The notes: generated by a model not told the origin, from the sequence alone. Numbered from the stretch's first letter, positions 1 through 8,803 are shown. The stretch: 64,000 nucleotides of DNA from Pseudomonas aylmerensis (GCF_001702265.1 NZ_MAUE01000005.1:124001-188000), one strand, 5' to 3'. A program made the numbers and translations.

Positions 1-1246
1 TCAGCATCGCCGTGCGGAAGAAGCCATACAGCGCCATCTGGTGCATGCGGTACAGCGACACATAGAACATCCGTGCCAGCCAGCCTTCGAGCATCACGCT
101 GCCGGTGAGGTTGCCCATCAGGTTACCTACCGCCGAGAACCGCGACAGCGAGATCAGCGAGCCGTAGTCGGTGTACTTGTAAGATGGCAGGTCCTTGCCC
201 TCGATCCGCAGCTTCAGCGACTTGGCCAGCAATGAGGCCTGCTGGTGAGCCGCCTGGGCGCGTGGCGGTACATTACGGTCAGTGCCCGGTTGCGGGCAGG
301 CGGCACAATCGCCAAAGGCGAAGATATTTTCGTCGCGGGTGGTCTGCAGCGTCGGCAGCACTTGCAGCTGATTAATGCGGTTGGTTTCCAGGCCATCGAT
401 ATCCTTGAGGAAGCCAGGCGCGCGAATACCGGCTGCCCACACCTTGAGGCTGGCAGGAATCACCTGGCCGCTGCTGGTGATCAGCGCGTCGGCCGTCACT
501 TCGCTGACCGCCGAGTTGGTCAGCACGGTCACCCCAAGTTTCTCCAGGGTTTTATGCACAGGTCCGCCAATGCGCTCCGGCAGCGCGGGCAATACCCGTG
601 GGCCGGCTTCGATCAGGGTGATGTGCATGTTTTCCGGTTTGATCCGGTCCAGGCCATAGGCCGCCAGCTCATGGGCGGCGTTATGCAGCTCTGCGGCCAG
701 TTCCACGCCGGTGGCACCGGCGCCGACGATGGCGACGCTGATCTGTTCAATGGTATCGGTCTGCCCGGCATGGGCGCGCAGGTAGTGGTTGAGCAATTGC
801 TGATGGAAGCGCTCGGCCTGCTTGCGGGTGTCGAGGAACAGACAGTGCTGTGCGGCGCCTTCGGTACCGAAATCGTTGGTGGTGCTACCGACCGCAATCA
901 CCAGGCTGTCATAGCCCAGCACGCGCGCGGGCACCAGCTCACGGCCCTCTTCATCGAGGGTGGCGGCCAGCTGGATTTTTTTCTGCTCACGGTCGAGTCC
1001 GCTCATGCGCCCCAGTTGGAACTCGAAGTGGTTCCATTTGGCCTGGGCGACGTAATTGAGTTCGTCTTCCGAAGAGTTCAGCGAGCCGGCAGCCACTTCG
1101 TGCAGCAACGGCTTCCAGATATGGGTCAGGTTGGCGTCTACCAGCGTGATGCTGGCGGTGCCGCGCTTGCCCAGAGTCTTACCCAGGCGGGTAGCCAACT
1201 CCAGGCCGCCGGCGCCGCCGCCGACGATAATAATACGATGGGTCAT
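1..1246 (-). CDS. ndh: Type II NADH:quinone oxidoreductase, 3' end cut by window edge
   Basis: Single-subunit, non-proton-pumping NADH dehydrogenase that passes electrons from NADH to quinone at the inner face of the membrane. Translation from ATG at 1246 gives MTHRIIIVGGGAGGLELA, the FAD-binding GxGxxG fold at the extreme N-terminus. A second Rossmann motif, AIVGAGATGVELAAEL, sits near residue 165 and binds NADH. About 415 residues are visible, and roughly 15-20 C-terminal residues lie outside the window. Its neighbours downstream in coordinate (DUF3094, DUF1780) match the P. aeruginosa PA4538-PA4535 order. The family call is firm; only the C-terminus is unseen. Confidence 0.93.
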   Translation of the reverse strand, partial: MTHRIIIVGGGAGGLELATRLGKTLGKRGTASITLVDANLTHIWKPLLHEVAAGSLNSSEDELNYVAQAKWNHFEFQLGRMSGLDREQKKIQLAATLDEEGRELVPARVLGYDSLVIAVGSTTNDFGTEGAAQHCLFLDTRKQAERFHQQLLNHYLRAHAGQTDTIEQISVAIVGAGATGVELAAELHNAAHELAAYGLDRIKPENMHITLIEAGPRVLPALPERIGGPVHKTLEKLGVTVLTNSAVSEVTADALITSSGQVIPASLKVWAAGIRAPGFLKDIDGLETNRINQLQVLPTLQTTRDENIFAFGDCAACPQPGTDRNVPPRAQAAHQQASLLAKSLKLRIEGKDLPSYKYTDYGSLISLSRFSAVGNLMGNLTGSVMLEGWLARMFYVSLYRMHQMALYGFFRTAML

Positions 1247-1306
1247 GGGGATATCTCGCAAGGCTAAAAGAAATCGGAGCAGTTACCCCCGCGAGCGCCA
1301 GGCAGC

Positions 1307-1480
1307 TCATAGCGTCAGGTAACTCAAAAGGCGGCTCAGCAACCCGAGCCCGATCACCACCACCAGCACCACACCAAGGAGCAGCCACGGCCGGAAAGGC
1401 TTGCGCTCGACTTGGTTCTGGGAGAGTTGCAGGTACTCTTCGACATGCTGTTGGTCATCGGGGTTCAGGCGGCTGGTCAT
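1307..1480 (-). CDS. Small single-pass membrane protein, DUF3094-like
   Basis: A 57-residue protein starting at the internal ATG, MTSRLNPDDQQHVEEYL. The longer reading frame back to 1507 adds nine unlikely residues. A hydrophilic N-terminal half is followed by one membrane segment (about residues 33-55: PWLLLGVVLVVVIGLGLL). It resembles the Pseudomonas DUF3094 family, which always lies near ndh; that family name is from memory. Function is unknown. It is probably an inner-membrane protein with a cytoplasmic N-terminus. Confidence 0.75.
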   Translation of the reverse strand: MTSRLNPDDQQHVEEYLQLSQNQVERKPFRPWLLLGVVLVVVIGLGLLSRLLSYLTL

Positions 1481-1569
1481 AAAGGCCTCGTCAGGTAGAC
1501 GTTGCAAAAGGGCGCCACGTTACAGTCGGGAAGTGGGCGGTCTCGCCACAAGCGTAGCCTGTGCCTGCG

Positions 1570-2199
1570 TCACAGGCTGATGCCCACGTCGAACACTATG
1601 CTGCGCCCCAGGTTGTTGCGCAAGAAATCCGGTGCATCCGGATGCGCGAACAATACCCGCGCAAATGTCGGCCCAACCAGCGACAGCGAGCGCCAGCCCT
1701 GGCGCAGGTATTCGGTAGGCGGCGGGAAGTGGCTGTTGAGGTCCAGCACTTCGCGCTTGAGGCTGGTGAAGGCGACGATGTCCAACTCGCCCAGGTCCAT
1801 CCCGCGTTCCTTGTAGTTATGGGCCTTCTTGCGCAGGGTCGGCGCCAGGCGCAGCAGGAATTCGTGGGCGGGAATGCGCCGAGGCTTGGCTTCGCGCCGC
1901 ACCAGTTGGCTGAGGGAAAACGCACTGCGCCGGCGCAGCAATTCGTCGCGCCATTCGTCGTTCAGGCGCCGTCCCTCATCCAATACGAAAAACACTTCGA
2001 AACTGGCATCGCGAAACAGCACGTCCGGCGGTTCCTGCCCGGCGGCGTGAAACTCCTCGGCCCGATAAGGCACATTCAAGCCTTGCAACAGGCGCTGGCA
2101 GACCCAACGCTCACGCTCCCATTTGCGGGCATTGGACAGAAAAGCATTGGCTTGTTCGGCCGCTACGGTAAGCAGGCGCAAATAATCTGAGTCATCCAT
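1570..2199 (-). CDS. DUF1780 family protein
   Basis: A 209-residue soluble protein (MDDSDYLRLLTVAAEQANAF) that matches the DUF1780 family as I remember it (P. aeruginosa PA4535, whose structure has a restriction-endonuclease-like fold). Residues 55-95 carry PPDVLFRDASFEVFFVLDEG and a following basic region, the pattern expected of an alpha/beta endonuclease-like core with acidic residues on adjacent strands. No signal peptide or membrane segment is present. It is encoded on the same strand as the DUF3094 gene but separated by 90 bp. Biological role is unknown; nuclease activity would be inference from fold only. Confidence 0.8.
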   Translation of the reverse strand: MDDSDYLRLLTVAAEQANAFLSNARKWERERWVCQRLLQGLNVPYRAEEFHAAGQEPPDVLFRDASFEVFFVLDEGRRLNDEWRDELLRRRSAFSLSQLVRREAKPRRIPAHEFLLRLAPTLRKKAHNYKERGMDLGELDIVAFTSLKREVLDLNSHFPPPTEYLRQGWRSLSLVGPTFARVLFAHPDAPDFLRNNLGRSIVFDVGISL

Positions 2200-2301
2200 G
2201 CTTGCAGCTTAGCGTCCAAATGATGACCGCAGGAAGTCCCGCTGCAAAAGGTCGGTGTAGACTGGCTACTCGACCGCTATGCCGAGGATGAGGAGTCCGC
2301 T

Positions 2302-2769
2302 GTGAAGTTTTTTCTGCTGCTGTTGCTTGGCCTGCTGCCCTTGTGCGCCCAGGCCGTCGAGGTGGGTGAGCGCCTGGCGCCGTGGACCCTGCTGGATCAA
2401 TTTGACCAGGCCTACACCCTGAATGATCAGGCGCAGATTCTGCTGGTCGCGCGCAGCATGGACGCCGCCAAGCAGGTGGACGCAGCGCTGCAAGGCCAGC
2501 CCAAAGGTTACCTGGAAGCACGGCATGCGGTGTTTGTCGCGGACATACAGCGCATGCCCCGGCTGATCGCCAAGCTGTTCGCCGTACCCGCCATGCAGGC
2601 CTACAACTACCGGGTCATGCTTGATCGGGACGCGCGCATCGCCCCGCGCTACCCGGGCGCTGTGGATAAAGTGCTGTGGCTGCAGCTGGATAAAGGCCAA
2701 TTGATTGAGCAACGCGAATACAGCTCCGCCACCGATCTGCGCCAGGCCCTGGAGCAGGTGAAGCCGTGA
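2302..2769 (+). CDS. Secreted protein of unknown function, possibly thioredoxin-fold
   Basis: A 155-residue protein with a clear signal peptide (MKFFLLLLLGLLPLCAQAVE; cleavage after AQA). The start is GTG at 2302, preceded by AGGAG at 2291-2295. The mature part (VGERLAPWTLLDQFDQAYTL, then QILLVARSMDAAKQVDAAL) has the layout of an AhpC/thioredoxin-like domain but lacks a CxxC, so any redox role is doubtful. Databases often label Pseudomonas relatives as FAD/FMN dehydrogenases; nothing here supports that. Its stop overlaps the GTG of the next gene (GTGA), so it is translationally coupled to the CbiM-like permease and probably works with it. Confidence 0.75.
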   Translation: MKFFLLLLLGLLPLCAQAVEVGERLAPWTLLDQFDQAYTLNDQAQILLVARSMDAAKQVDAALQGQPKGYLEARHAVFVADIQRMPRLIAKLFAVPAMQAYNYRVMLDRDARIAPRYPGAVDKVLWLQLDKGQLIEQREYSSATDLRQALEQVKP

Positions 2770-3455
2770 TCAGCGCCGCCGTGCTGGCACCGACGACGCT
2801 CGGCATCGGTTGGTTGTTGTACGCGCCGGTGTTGCTGTGGGCGATCCTGCGCTCGCCGTGGGTCGAGTTGTTTGCCGACCGGCGGCGCCAGCATTTGCTG
2901 TTCGGCACGGTATTCGCGCTGTTCATGCTGTGGCTGGTACGGCGTGATTTCGATACCGGGGTTTCCTACCACTTTATCGGCATGACTGCCGTGACCCTGT
3001 TGCTGGATTGGCCGTTAGCCATTGTCGGTGGGTTTGCCGCCCAGCTGGGCCTGATGGCACTGGGGCGCCAGGATCTCGCAGCCCTCGGCGTCAATGGCAT
3101 GCTGCTGATTGTGTTGCCGGTGCTGGTCACTGAAGGCTGCGCACTGCTGGTGGAGCGGGCGCAACCGCGCAATCCCTTCGTGTACATCTTCTGTTCCGGT
3201 TTCTTCGCTGCGGCGTTGTCGGCGTTGCTCTGCTTGCTAGCCGCATTGGGCCTGCTGTGGCTGGACGGGCGTTTTGCCATGCCGGAATGGCTGGAAGATT
3301 TCATCGGCTACCTGTGGCTGATCATCTTCCCCGAGGCCTTTATCAACGGCATGGTCATCAGCGCCCTGGTGGTGTTTTGCCCGGAGTGGTTGGAGACGTT
3401 CAATCGCACACGCTACCTGTCGGCGCCCTGGAAGGATGACGATTCGCGGCGTTGA
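2766..3455 (+). CDS. Orphan energy-coupling-factor type permease (CbiM-like)
   Basis: A 229-residue integral membrane protein with about six hydrophobic segments, related to the CbiM/NikM family of ECF transporter substrate subunits. It starts at a GTG overlapping the upstream stop codon. No CbiN, CbiQ or CbiO-type ATPase lies nearby, and no cobalamin or nickel gene is adjacent, so it is an orphan subunit. The His-rich N-terminus that binds metal in true CbiM/NikM is absent (MISAAVLAPTTLGIGWL), making metal transport uncertain. The coupled upstream secreted protein is its only obvious partner. Confidence 0.75.
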   Translation: MISAAVLAPTTLGIGWLLYAPVLLWAILRSPWVELFADRRRQHLLFGTVFALFMLWLVRRDFDTGVSYHFIGMTAVTLLLDWPLAIVGGFAAQLGLMALGRQDLAALGVNGMLLIVLPVLVTEGCALLVERAQPRNPFVYIFCSGFFAAALSALLCLLAALGLLWLDGRFAMPEWLEDFIGYLWLIIFPEAFINGMVISALVVFCPEWLETFNRTRYLSAPWKDDDSRR

Positions 3456-3519
3456 TCCAGATCAAATCCCGCGGGGTTGCACAGGCCCATGCTCTGCAAA
3501 ATTTTCCAGGAGCACGGAC

Positions 3520-3735
3520 ATGAGTGTGTACGAATGGGCACGGCAGGAGTTGCGCAGAAGCCAGGACGCGGCACAGGAAATCGGTTTCGATCCGGGCTTG
3601 ACCCTGCGCGCCATGCTCAGCGCGGTGGTGCAGCAGAGCAAGGGGGTACGCAGTTTCGAAGACCTGGCCGACGAGCTGCAATACCTTGCAGAGAATCTCG
3701 ACGACCAGCAGGAATACGCCTTTATGCGCCCTTAA
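3520..3735 (+). CDS. Conserved small cytosolic protein, unknown function
   Basis: A 71-residue acidic protein ([20 protein letters not shown]). ATG at 3520 is preceded by CCAGGAG with good spacing; the frame stays open upstream to 3436 but without a better start. Predicted all-helical with no membrane segment. It converges with yacG, and the last 4 bp of the two genes overlap. It occupies the position of the small hypothetical next to yacG-coaE in other pseudomonads. I do not recognise a domain. Confidence 0.7.
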   Translation: MSVYEWARQELRRSQDAAQEIGFDPGLTLRAMLSAVVQQSKGVRSFEDLADELQYLAENLDDQQEYAFMRP

Positions 3736-3932
3736 TGGCGCGGCGGCAGGTCCTCGGAGAACAGCTCGTCTTCAGCGTCCGGAGCTACCGGGATCTTGTG
3801 CTCCTCAGCGGCCCACGCGCCGAGGTCGATGAGTTTGCAACGGTCCGAGCAGAACGGCCGGTTGAGGTTGGTCGCTTTCCATTCCACGGGGGCGCCGCAG
3901 GTTGGGCAATCGACGGTCAAGGGTTGGCTCAT
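3732..3932 (-). CDS. yacG: DNA gyrase inhibitor / zinc-binding protein YacG
   Basis: A 66-residue zinc-ribbon protein. Ligands are visible as Cys9-x2-Cys12 (DCPTCG) and Cys28-x3-Cys32 ([12 protein letters not shown]), the YacG signature. In E. coli YacG binds GyrB and blocks DNA binding by gyrase. The acidic tail ([15 protein letters not shown]) is typical. Its ATG overlaps the coaE stop (ATGA), so it is the last gene of a tightly coupled pilC-pilD-coaE-yacG operon. Confidence 0.95.
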   Translation of the reverse strand: MSQPLTVDCPTCGAPVEWKATNLNRPFCSDRCKLIDLGAWAAEEHKIPVAPDAEDELFSEDLPPRH

Positions 3933-4552
3933 GATCGGCCTCCACGCAAAGTAAGGTAAAAGTGGTGCAGTCGCTCGACCTCGCTGTGCAGCCAGGCCAG
4001 GTCCTGGTCATTGACCAGTACGTCATCGGCATGGTTCAGGCGGTCTTCGCGGCTGGACTGGGCCTTGAGGATCGCCTGCACCTGCTGTTCGCTGATGCCA
4101 TCGCGCTGCAGGGTACGCTGAATCTGCAGCGATTGCGGCACGTCGATCACCAGGATGCGTTGGGTCATGCTGTACTGGCCGGATTCGATCAGCAGCGGCG
4201 ACACCAGAATCGCGTAGGGTGACTGCGCGCGCGCCAGGTGGCTGCGAATCTCTTCGCCAATCAGCGGATGCAGCAAGGCTTCGAGCCAGCGTCGCTCTTC
4301 AGGTACTTCAAAGATCAGCTTGCGCAGTGCGGCGCGATCCAGTTGGCCGTCAGGTTGCAGCACGCCGTCGCCAAAATGCTCGGCGATGCATGCCAGTGCC
4401 GGCCGCCCAGGTTCGACCACCCAGCGCGCGGCGTGATCGGCGTCCACCAGGTCGATGCCCAGGTCGACAAAGTGCTGGGCAGCTGCGCTCTTGCCACTGC
4501 CGATACCGCCAGTCAGGCCAAGAATCCAGGGTGTTGCAACAGAATTGGTCAT
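3929..4552 (-). CDS. coaE: Dephospho-CoA kinase
   Basis: A 207-residue P-loop kinase that phosphorylates dephospho-CoA, the last step of coenzyme A synthesis. The chosen start ([20 protein letters not shown]) overlaps the pilD stop by 4 bp; a longer open frame reaches into pilD and is rejected. The P-loop GGIGSGKS lies at residues 14-21, followed by [13 protein letters not shown] (substrate-binding DAD motif) and the LID region. Cytosolic and essential in most bacteria. Its place within a pilus operon is conserved across Pseudomonas. Confidence 0.95.
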   Translation of the reverse strand: MTNSVATPWILGLTGGIGSGKSAAAQHFVDLGIDLVDADHAARWVVEPGRPALACIAEHFGDGVLQPDGQLDRAALRKLIFEVPEERRWLEALLHPLIGEEIRSHLARAQSPYAILVSPLLIESGQYSMTQRILVIDVPQSLQIQRTLQRDGISEQQVQAILKAQSSREDRLNHADDVLVNDQDLAWLHSEVERLHHFYLTLRGGRS

Positions 4553-5415
4553 CTGAAACCGACAGACTGCAAATAGAAGTCGGTTATTTGACCACCCCAG
4601 AGCAATGCAATCCAGCCGGCAATCGCCAGATACGGACCAAATGGCATGGGTGTCGACGCCTGGGCCTTGCGCATTCGCATCAGGATCAAGCCACAAAATA
4701 CCCCCACCAGCGATGACATCAGCAGTGTCATGGGCAGGATCTGCCAGCCGCCCCAGGCCCCGAGCAGGGCGAGCAACTTGAAGTCGCCGTGGCCCATGCC
4801 GTCCTTGCCGGTGGCCAGCTTGAACAGCCAGAACACGCTCCACAGGCTCAGGTAGCCGATCACAGCGCCCCACAGGGCATCGGGCAACGTGGTGAACAGC
4901 CCGAAGCTATTGACGATCAGCCCCAGCCACAGCAGCGGCAATACCAGCACATCCGGCAGCAGTTGGTGGTCGGCATCGATCAGGCTCATCGCCAATAACC
5001 CACAGCTCAACAGCATCAGCGCTGCGGCTTGCCAACCGAAACCGAAATGCCAGGCCACCAGCGCGCAGAGCAACCCGCTCGCCAGTTCGGTGAGTGGGTA
5101 GCGCGCACTGATCGCTCCCCGGCAGTGAGCGCAGCGACCCTTGAGCAACAGATAACTGAGCAGGGGAATGTTTTCCCAGGGGCGGATCGGGTGATTGCAG
5201 TGGGGGCAGCATGAGTGGGGCAGCATCAGGTTGTAGGTCGGCCCCGCAGGTTCGGCGGGCAAACCGAGCACTTCATGGGCCTGGGCTCGCCATTCCCGTT
5301 CGAGCATTTTTGGCAGGCGCCACACCAGTACGTTGAGAAAACTGCCGACGATCACCCCCAGCACCAAGGCCATCGACACAAAGACCCAGGCGTGCTCGCT
5401 CAGCAGCAGGCTCAA
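4549..5415 (-). CDS. pilD: Type IV prepilin peptidase / N-methyltransferase PilD
   Basis: A 288-residue polytopic inner-membrane aspartyl protease. It cleaves the leader of type IV pilins and type II secretion pseudopilins and methylates the new N-terminal Phe. The cytosolic zinc loop has two CxxC pairs ([12 protein letters not shown] and [10 protein letters not shown]). The catalytic aspartates are seen in [12 protein letters not shown] and in the GxGD motif of GMGHGDFK. About eight membrane segments follow the N-terminal loop. Start overlaps the pilC stop (ATGA). It can also serve type II secretion, which may explain its retention although pilB is missing here. Confidence 0.96.
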   Translation of the reverse strand: MSLLLSEHAWVFVSMALVLGVIVGSFLNVLVWRLPKMLEREWRAQAHEVLGLPAEPAGPTYNLMLPHSCCPHCNHPIRPWENIPLLSYLLLKGRCAHCRGAISARYPLTELASGLLCALVAWHFGFGWQAAALMLLSCGLLAMSLIDADHQLLPDVLVLPLLWLGLIVNSFGLFTTLPDALWGAVIGYLSLWSVFWLFKLATGKDGMGHGDFKLLALLGAWGGWQILPMTLLMSSLVGVFCGLILMRMRKAQASTPMPFGPYLAIAGWIALLWGGQITDFYLQSVGFR

Positions 5416-6620
5416 AATGCGCTCCCCAATTGGAAAACCGGCAGGTACATGGCGACGACCAGTGCCCCGACAATCCCGCCCAATACCACCATGATCAGCG
5501 GTTCCATCAAACTCGTGAGGTTATCGACCTGATCGTCCACTGCGGCCTCGTAATGACTGGCGACTTTTTCCAGCATGCGGTCCAGTGTGCCCGACTCTTC
5601 GCCGATCGCCGTCATCTGGATCGCCATGCCGGGAAACAGCCCGCTGGCGGCCATGGATTGATTCAATTGCATACCGGTGGATACATCGTGTCGCATAAGC
5701 TCGATTGCCTGTTTGAACGGTTCTGAACCAGCAGCACCGGCCACCGACCCCAGCGCCTGCACCAGCGGAACGCCGGCAGCAAACGTCGTGGAGAGCGTAC
5801 GGGCGAAGCGGGCTACTGCCGATTTCTGCAGCAGTTTGCCTGCCAGGGGCGTTTTCAACAAACCGGCGTCCAGCCAGCGACGAACCTCTACTGAAGCGCG
5901 ATAGGCGTGACGCAACCCCATGGCGGCAGACCCCAGGCCCAGCGCCACGATCCACCAGGCGCGTTGCAGGAACTCGGACAGCGCGATCACGTGGAGGGTG
6001 AAATCCGGCAGCTTGCCATCGACCCCGGCAAACAACGTCTGGAATTGCGGCACCACGTGGATCAACAGCACGCCGGTGACGACGCTCGCGACGACCAGCA
6101 CTGCGATCGGGTAGGTCATGGCCTTTTTGATTCTGGCTTTGAGCCGTTTGCTCTTTTCCCGGTGGACCGCCACGCGCTCCAGCAAGGTCTCAAGTGCCCC
6201 CGCTTGTTCACCGGCAGCCACCAGGTTGCAGTACAGCTCATCGAAATAGCGCGGTTGTTTGCGCAACGCTTCACTCAAGTTGGTACCGGCGGCGACCTCC
6301 TGCTTCAGGCGCTGCACCCGCTCGCGCACCGAGGGGTTGTCGAAGCCTTCGCTGATGATGTCGAAGGCCTGCAGCAGTGCGATCCCGGCTTTGAGCAGCG
6401 TGGCCAACTGGCGCGTGAACAAGGTGATGTCCGCCGGTTTAACGGGCGGGGTGAAGCTCGGCAGCCAATGCGATCGTTCGCGCACGCGACCGGGGCTGAT
6501 GCCTTGCTGGCGCAGCTGCGCCTTTACCAGGGCCGGATTGTGCGCCGTGGCATGCCCGCAGACCTTGCGTCCTTTGCGGTTGATGCCTTCCCAGGCGTAA
6601 ATCGTCGAGGCGTTGTTCAT
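5412..6620 (-). CDS. pilC: Type IV pilus inner-membrane platform protein PilC
   Basis: A 402-residue protein of the GspF/PilC family, the inner-membrane platform that couples the assembly and retraction ATPases to pilin. Two T2SSF domains are visible: the first with FTRQLATLLKAGIALLQAFD (about residues 65-85), the second with FARTLSTTFAAGVPLVQALG (about 270-290). Three membrane segments are present (about 165-190, 215-240, 370-395). Start chosen at MNNASTIYAWEGINRKG; an upstream in-frame ATG at 6635 is possible. It faces pilA divergently, whereas in P. aeruginosa pilB lies between them. Confidence 0.95.
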   Translation of the reverse strand: MNNASTIYAWEGINRKGRKVCGHATAHNPALVKAQLRQQGISPGRVRERSHWLPSFTPPVKPADITLFTRQLATLLKAGIALLQAFDIISEGFDNPSVRERVQRLKQEVAAGTNLSEALRKQPRYFDELYCNLVAAGEQAGALETLLERVAVHREKSKRLKARIKKAMTYPIAVLVVASVVTGVLLIHVVPQFQTLFAGVDGKLPDFTLHVIALSEFLQRAWWIVALGLGSAAMGLRHAYRASVEVRRWLDAGLLKTPLAGKLLQKSAVARFARTLSTTFAAGVPLVQALGSVAGAAGSEPFKQAIELMRHDVSTGMQLNQSMAASGLFPGMAIQMTAIGEESGTLDRMLEKVASHYEAAVDDQVDNLTSLMEPLIMVVLGGIVGALVVAMYLPVFQLGSAF

Positions 6621-6822
6621 GTCACGGTTCCGCACACAAGTCGTCGAAGATTTATAGCTTAGTCAGGTGACGGATTCGGGCTGGCGGGGAACCACCGATA
6701 AAATGTCAGAATGTGCGTCTTGTGCGCGATTGACTGCTTGCGGATGAGTACACTGGGGCCGCTGCAAAATACGGGGCGCAGGACGCGCCTTGTCATGAGT
6801 TTTATTCTGGAGAGTGAATGTG

Positions 6823-7236
6823 ATGCGTCAGAAAGGTTTTACCCTGATCGAGTTACTGATCGTCGTGGCAATCATCGGCATTTTGGCCACCATCGGCCTG
6901 CCGATGTATACCACCCATCAGGCCAAGGCTAAATTCACTGCCGGCCTGGCTGAAATCACAGCGTTGAAAGCCGGGTACGAAGACACCCTCAATCAAGGGA
7001 CCGTGCCCACCCTGGCATTGATCGGCGGCACCAGCCCGACGGCCAACTGCAAGATCGACGTCTCCGGCGACGTTGCCACGGGGGCCGGTTCCATCAGCTG
7101 CGAAATACTCGACGCACCGGCACCGGTGCTGGGCAAGAGCATCAACCTCACGCGCAATGCCACCACGGGCTGGAAGTGCAGTACGACCGCCGATGCCAAA
7201 TATGCAGCCAAAGGTTGCGGCGCCGACGGTGCCTGA
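6823..7236 (+). CDS. pilA: Type IV major pilin PilA
   Basis: A 137-residue prepilin with the class IVa leader and hydrophobic spine: MRQKG^FTLIELLIVVAI, with PilD cleavage before Phe6 and Glu5 of the mature protein present. Start at ATG 6823 with GGAGAG at 6809-6814 gives the six-residue-type leader; the GTG at 6814 is too close to that SD. Two disulfide-forming Cys pairs are possible (NCKIDVSG...SISCEI, and WKCSTT...KGCGADGA); the last pair forms the C-terminal D-loop. The protein ends in Ala, not Ser. It is followed after 35 bp by an O-antigen-ligase-like gene, so the two are probably co-transcribed. Confidence 0.95.
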   Translation: MRQKGFTLIELLIVVAIIGILATIGLPMYTTHQAKAKFTAGLAEITALKAGYEDTLNQGTVPTLALIGGTSPTANCKIDVSGDVATGAGSISCEILDAPAPVLGKSINLTRNATTGWKCSTTADAKYAAKGCGADGA

Positions 7237-7271
7237 CTGCTAAACCATCCACATGGACGTAGAGGTGGCCG

Positions 7272-8672
7272 ATGTCGTTATCTGTACAGCAGCGCGGCAG
7301 TATTTTCCTGGTAGTGACGGTGTGTTTGCTGGTTGTGGGGATATGCGTGCCCTTCAGTGGGCATGATCTACAGCGGACATTGCAGATTGCCATTGCCGTC
7401 TGCGCGGTGCTGTATGGGCTGTCGGTGACTTCGCAGGAGCGGTTGGTGGATCGGTTCACGGCCTTCGGGCTCGCGCTGATCATCGTGCTGGGGCTGGTGT
7501 CTTCGGCGCTGGCCCGACAGCCGCTCTGGGCGTTTACCGAAGTGGCGTTGTTTGTCGGTTGCGCGGCGATCGCCGTGGCGTTTGCCGTGCTGCGTCGCCG
7601 CGAAGGTGAGTCTCTGGACCGTTTGCTGGTCATGGTCGTGGTACTGCTGTGCCTGATCAAATCCATCCAATACCTGTACGCCGGCGCGGTGGCCTTCAGC
7701 AGTGGTGCGCTGACGCTGGACCCTGACCTGTTGCTGTCGAGCTTTTCCAACAAGCGCTTTTACGGCCAGTTCCAGACCTTTACCTTGCCGCTGCTGGCGC
7801 TCCCCCTGTTACTGCCCAAGGCCTTTCGAACCCAGCGAGGCCTGATATTTGCGTTGCTGTGTGTCTGGTGGTTGATCGCGATCAGCGGCGGCACGCGCGG
7901 TACATGGCTTGGCCTCGGCGTGGCCGGGGCGGTACTGGCGATGTTGGGGCCGTGGGGGCGACGCTGGCTCGGCTGGCAATTGGCCGCGGTGTCGTGCGGC
8001 TTATTGCTGTACTGGCTGCTGTTCACGGTGTTGGCGGATTACCTGGGGATCGAGATTACCAATGCTGCACGTGATCGACTTACCACCACGCTGTCGGGGC
8101 GTGGTCCGATCTGGTGGCAGGCGTGGCATATGCTCGTCGAGCGGCCCTGGCTGGGCTTCGGGCCGATGCATTTTGCCGATATTGCCAACAAGATTGCCGC
8201 TCACCCCCACCAGGCTATCCTGCAATGGGCCAGTGAATGGGGAGTGCCATCCGCCGTGTGCGTTGCGGCCTTGGCGTGGCGAGGTGGCTGGGCCACGTTG
8301 ACTGTGGTGCGTGAGCGCGCGCTGTCCGCCGAACGTGCGGACCTGCTGAGGCTATGCCTGTTTGCGGCATTGGTTGGCGCGTTGGTGCAGTCCATGGTCG
8401 ACGGCGTGATTGTGATGCCCGTCTCCCAGGTGTGGCTGGCGCTGGTCGTGGGCTGGCTGCTGGCACTGCATGAGTGGCGGTTGCCGGCCTTCGCAGCGGT
8501 GCCATGGTTGCGTGGGGCGTGGAAAACCCTGAGTGTATTGGCCGTTGGTCTGTTGATCTTCATCGCGGCGCGCGACATCCCGCACATCACCCAAGCCCAG
8601 CGGCAGTACCTGGACAGCCATGACAATTTGCTGCGACCCCGCTTCTGGACCCAGGGCGTGATTGCCCGTTGA
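7272..8672 (+). CDS. O-antigen-ligase family protein, candidate pilin glycosyltransferase (TfpO/PilO-like)
   Basis: A 466-residue integral membrane protein with about 11-12 hydrophobic segments and a Wzy_C/WaaL-type periplasmic loop. The loop motif AHPHQAILQWASEWGVP (about residues 309-325) corresponds to the H-P-H-N..LQ..E.G core of this family. The order pilA - this gene - tRNA-Thr is that of P. aeruginosa group I pilin strains, where TfpO (461 aa) attaches an O-antigen unit to the pilin. Length and position agree. TfpO acts on a C-terminal Ser that this PilA lacks, so the acceptor is unclear; PglL-like or other ligase roles remain possible. Confidence 0.8.
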   Translation: MSLSVQQRGSIFLVVTVCLLVVGICVPFSGHDLQRTLQIAIAVCAVLYGLSVTSQERLVDRFTAFGLALIIVLGLVSSALARQPLWAFTEVALFVGCAAIAVAFAVLRRREGESLDRLLVMVVVLLCLIKSIQYLYAGAVAFSSGALTLDPDLLLSSFSNKRFYGQFQTFTLPLLALPLLLPKAFRTQRGLIFALLCVWWLIAISGGTRGTWLGLGVAGAVLAMLGPWGRRWLGWQLAAVSCGLLLYWLLFTVLADYLGIEITNAARDRLTTTLSGRGPIWWQAWHMLVERPWLGFGPMHFADIANKIAAHPHQAILQWASEWGVPSAVCVAALAWRGGWATLTVVRERALSAERADLLRLCLFAALVGALVQSMVDGVIVMPVSQVWLALVVGWLLALHEWRLPAFAAVPWLRGAWKTLSVLAVGLLIFIAARDIPHITQAQRQYLDSHDNLLRPRFWTQGVIAR

Positions 8673-8720
8673 GGGTCGCAAGTTGCCGGACGCCCGATGC
8701 GGTGCTAGCTTTAGCCCACC

Positions 8721-8793
8721 GCCCGTGTAGCTCAGCCGGTAGAGCAGCGCACTCGTAACGCGAAGGTCGCAGGTTCGATTCCTGTCTCGGGCA
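8721..8793 (+). tRNA. tRNA-Thr(CGT)
   Basis: 73-nt cloverleaf: acceptor GCCCGTG/CTCGGGC with one T.T mismatch, D-arm GCTCAGCCGGTAGAGC, anticodon loop CTCGTAA (anticodon CGT, reads ACG), T-arm GCAGGTTCGATTCCTGT-like, discriminator A. CCA is not encoded (AAAAG follows). The lowest pairs of the anticodon stem are imperfect (A31/C39), as is 27/43. The arrangement pilA-ligase-tRNA-Thr is the known landmark of the Pseudomonas pilin locus. Confidence 0.95.
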
Positions 8794-8803
8794 AAAGGGC
8801 ACT

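Noticed and set aside
6711..6822. Sigma-54 promoter (GG-N10-GC) before pilA, as in P. aeruginosa
   Set aside because: I looked for TGGCAC-N5-TTGC in the spacer and found no acceptable match.
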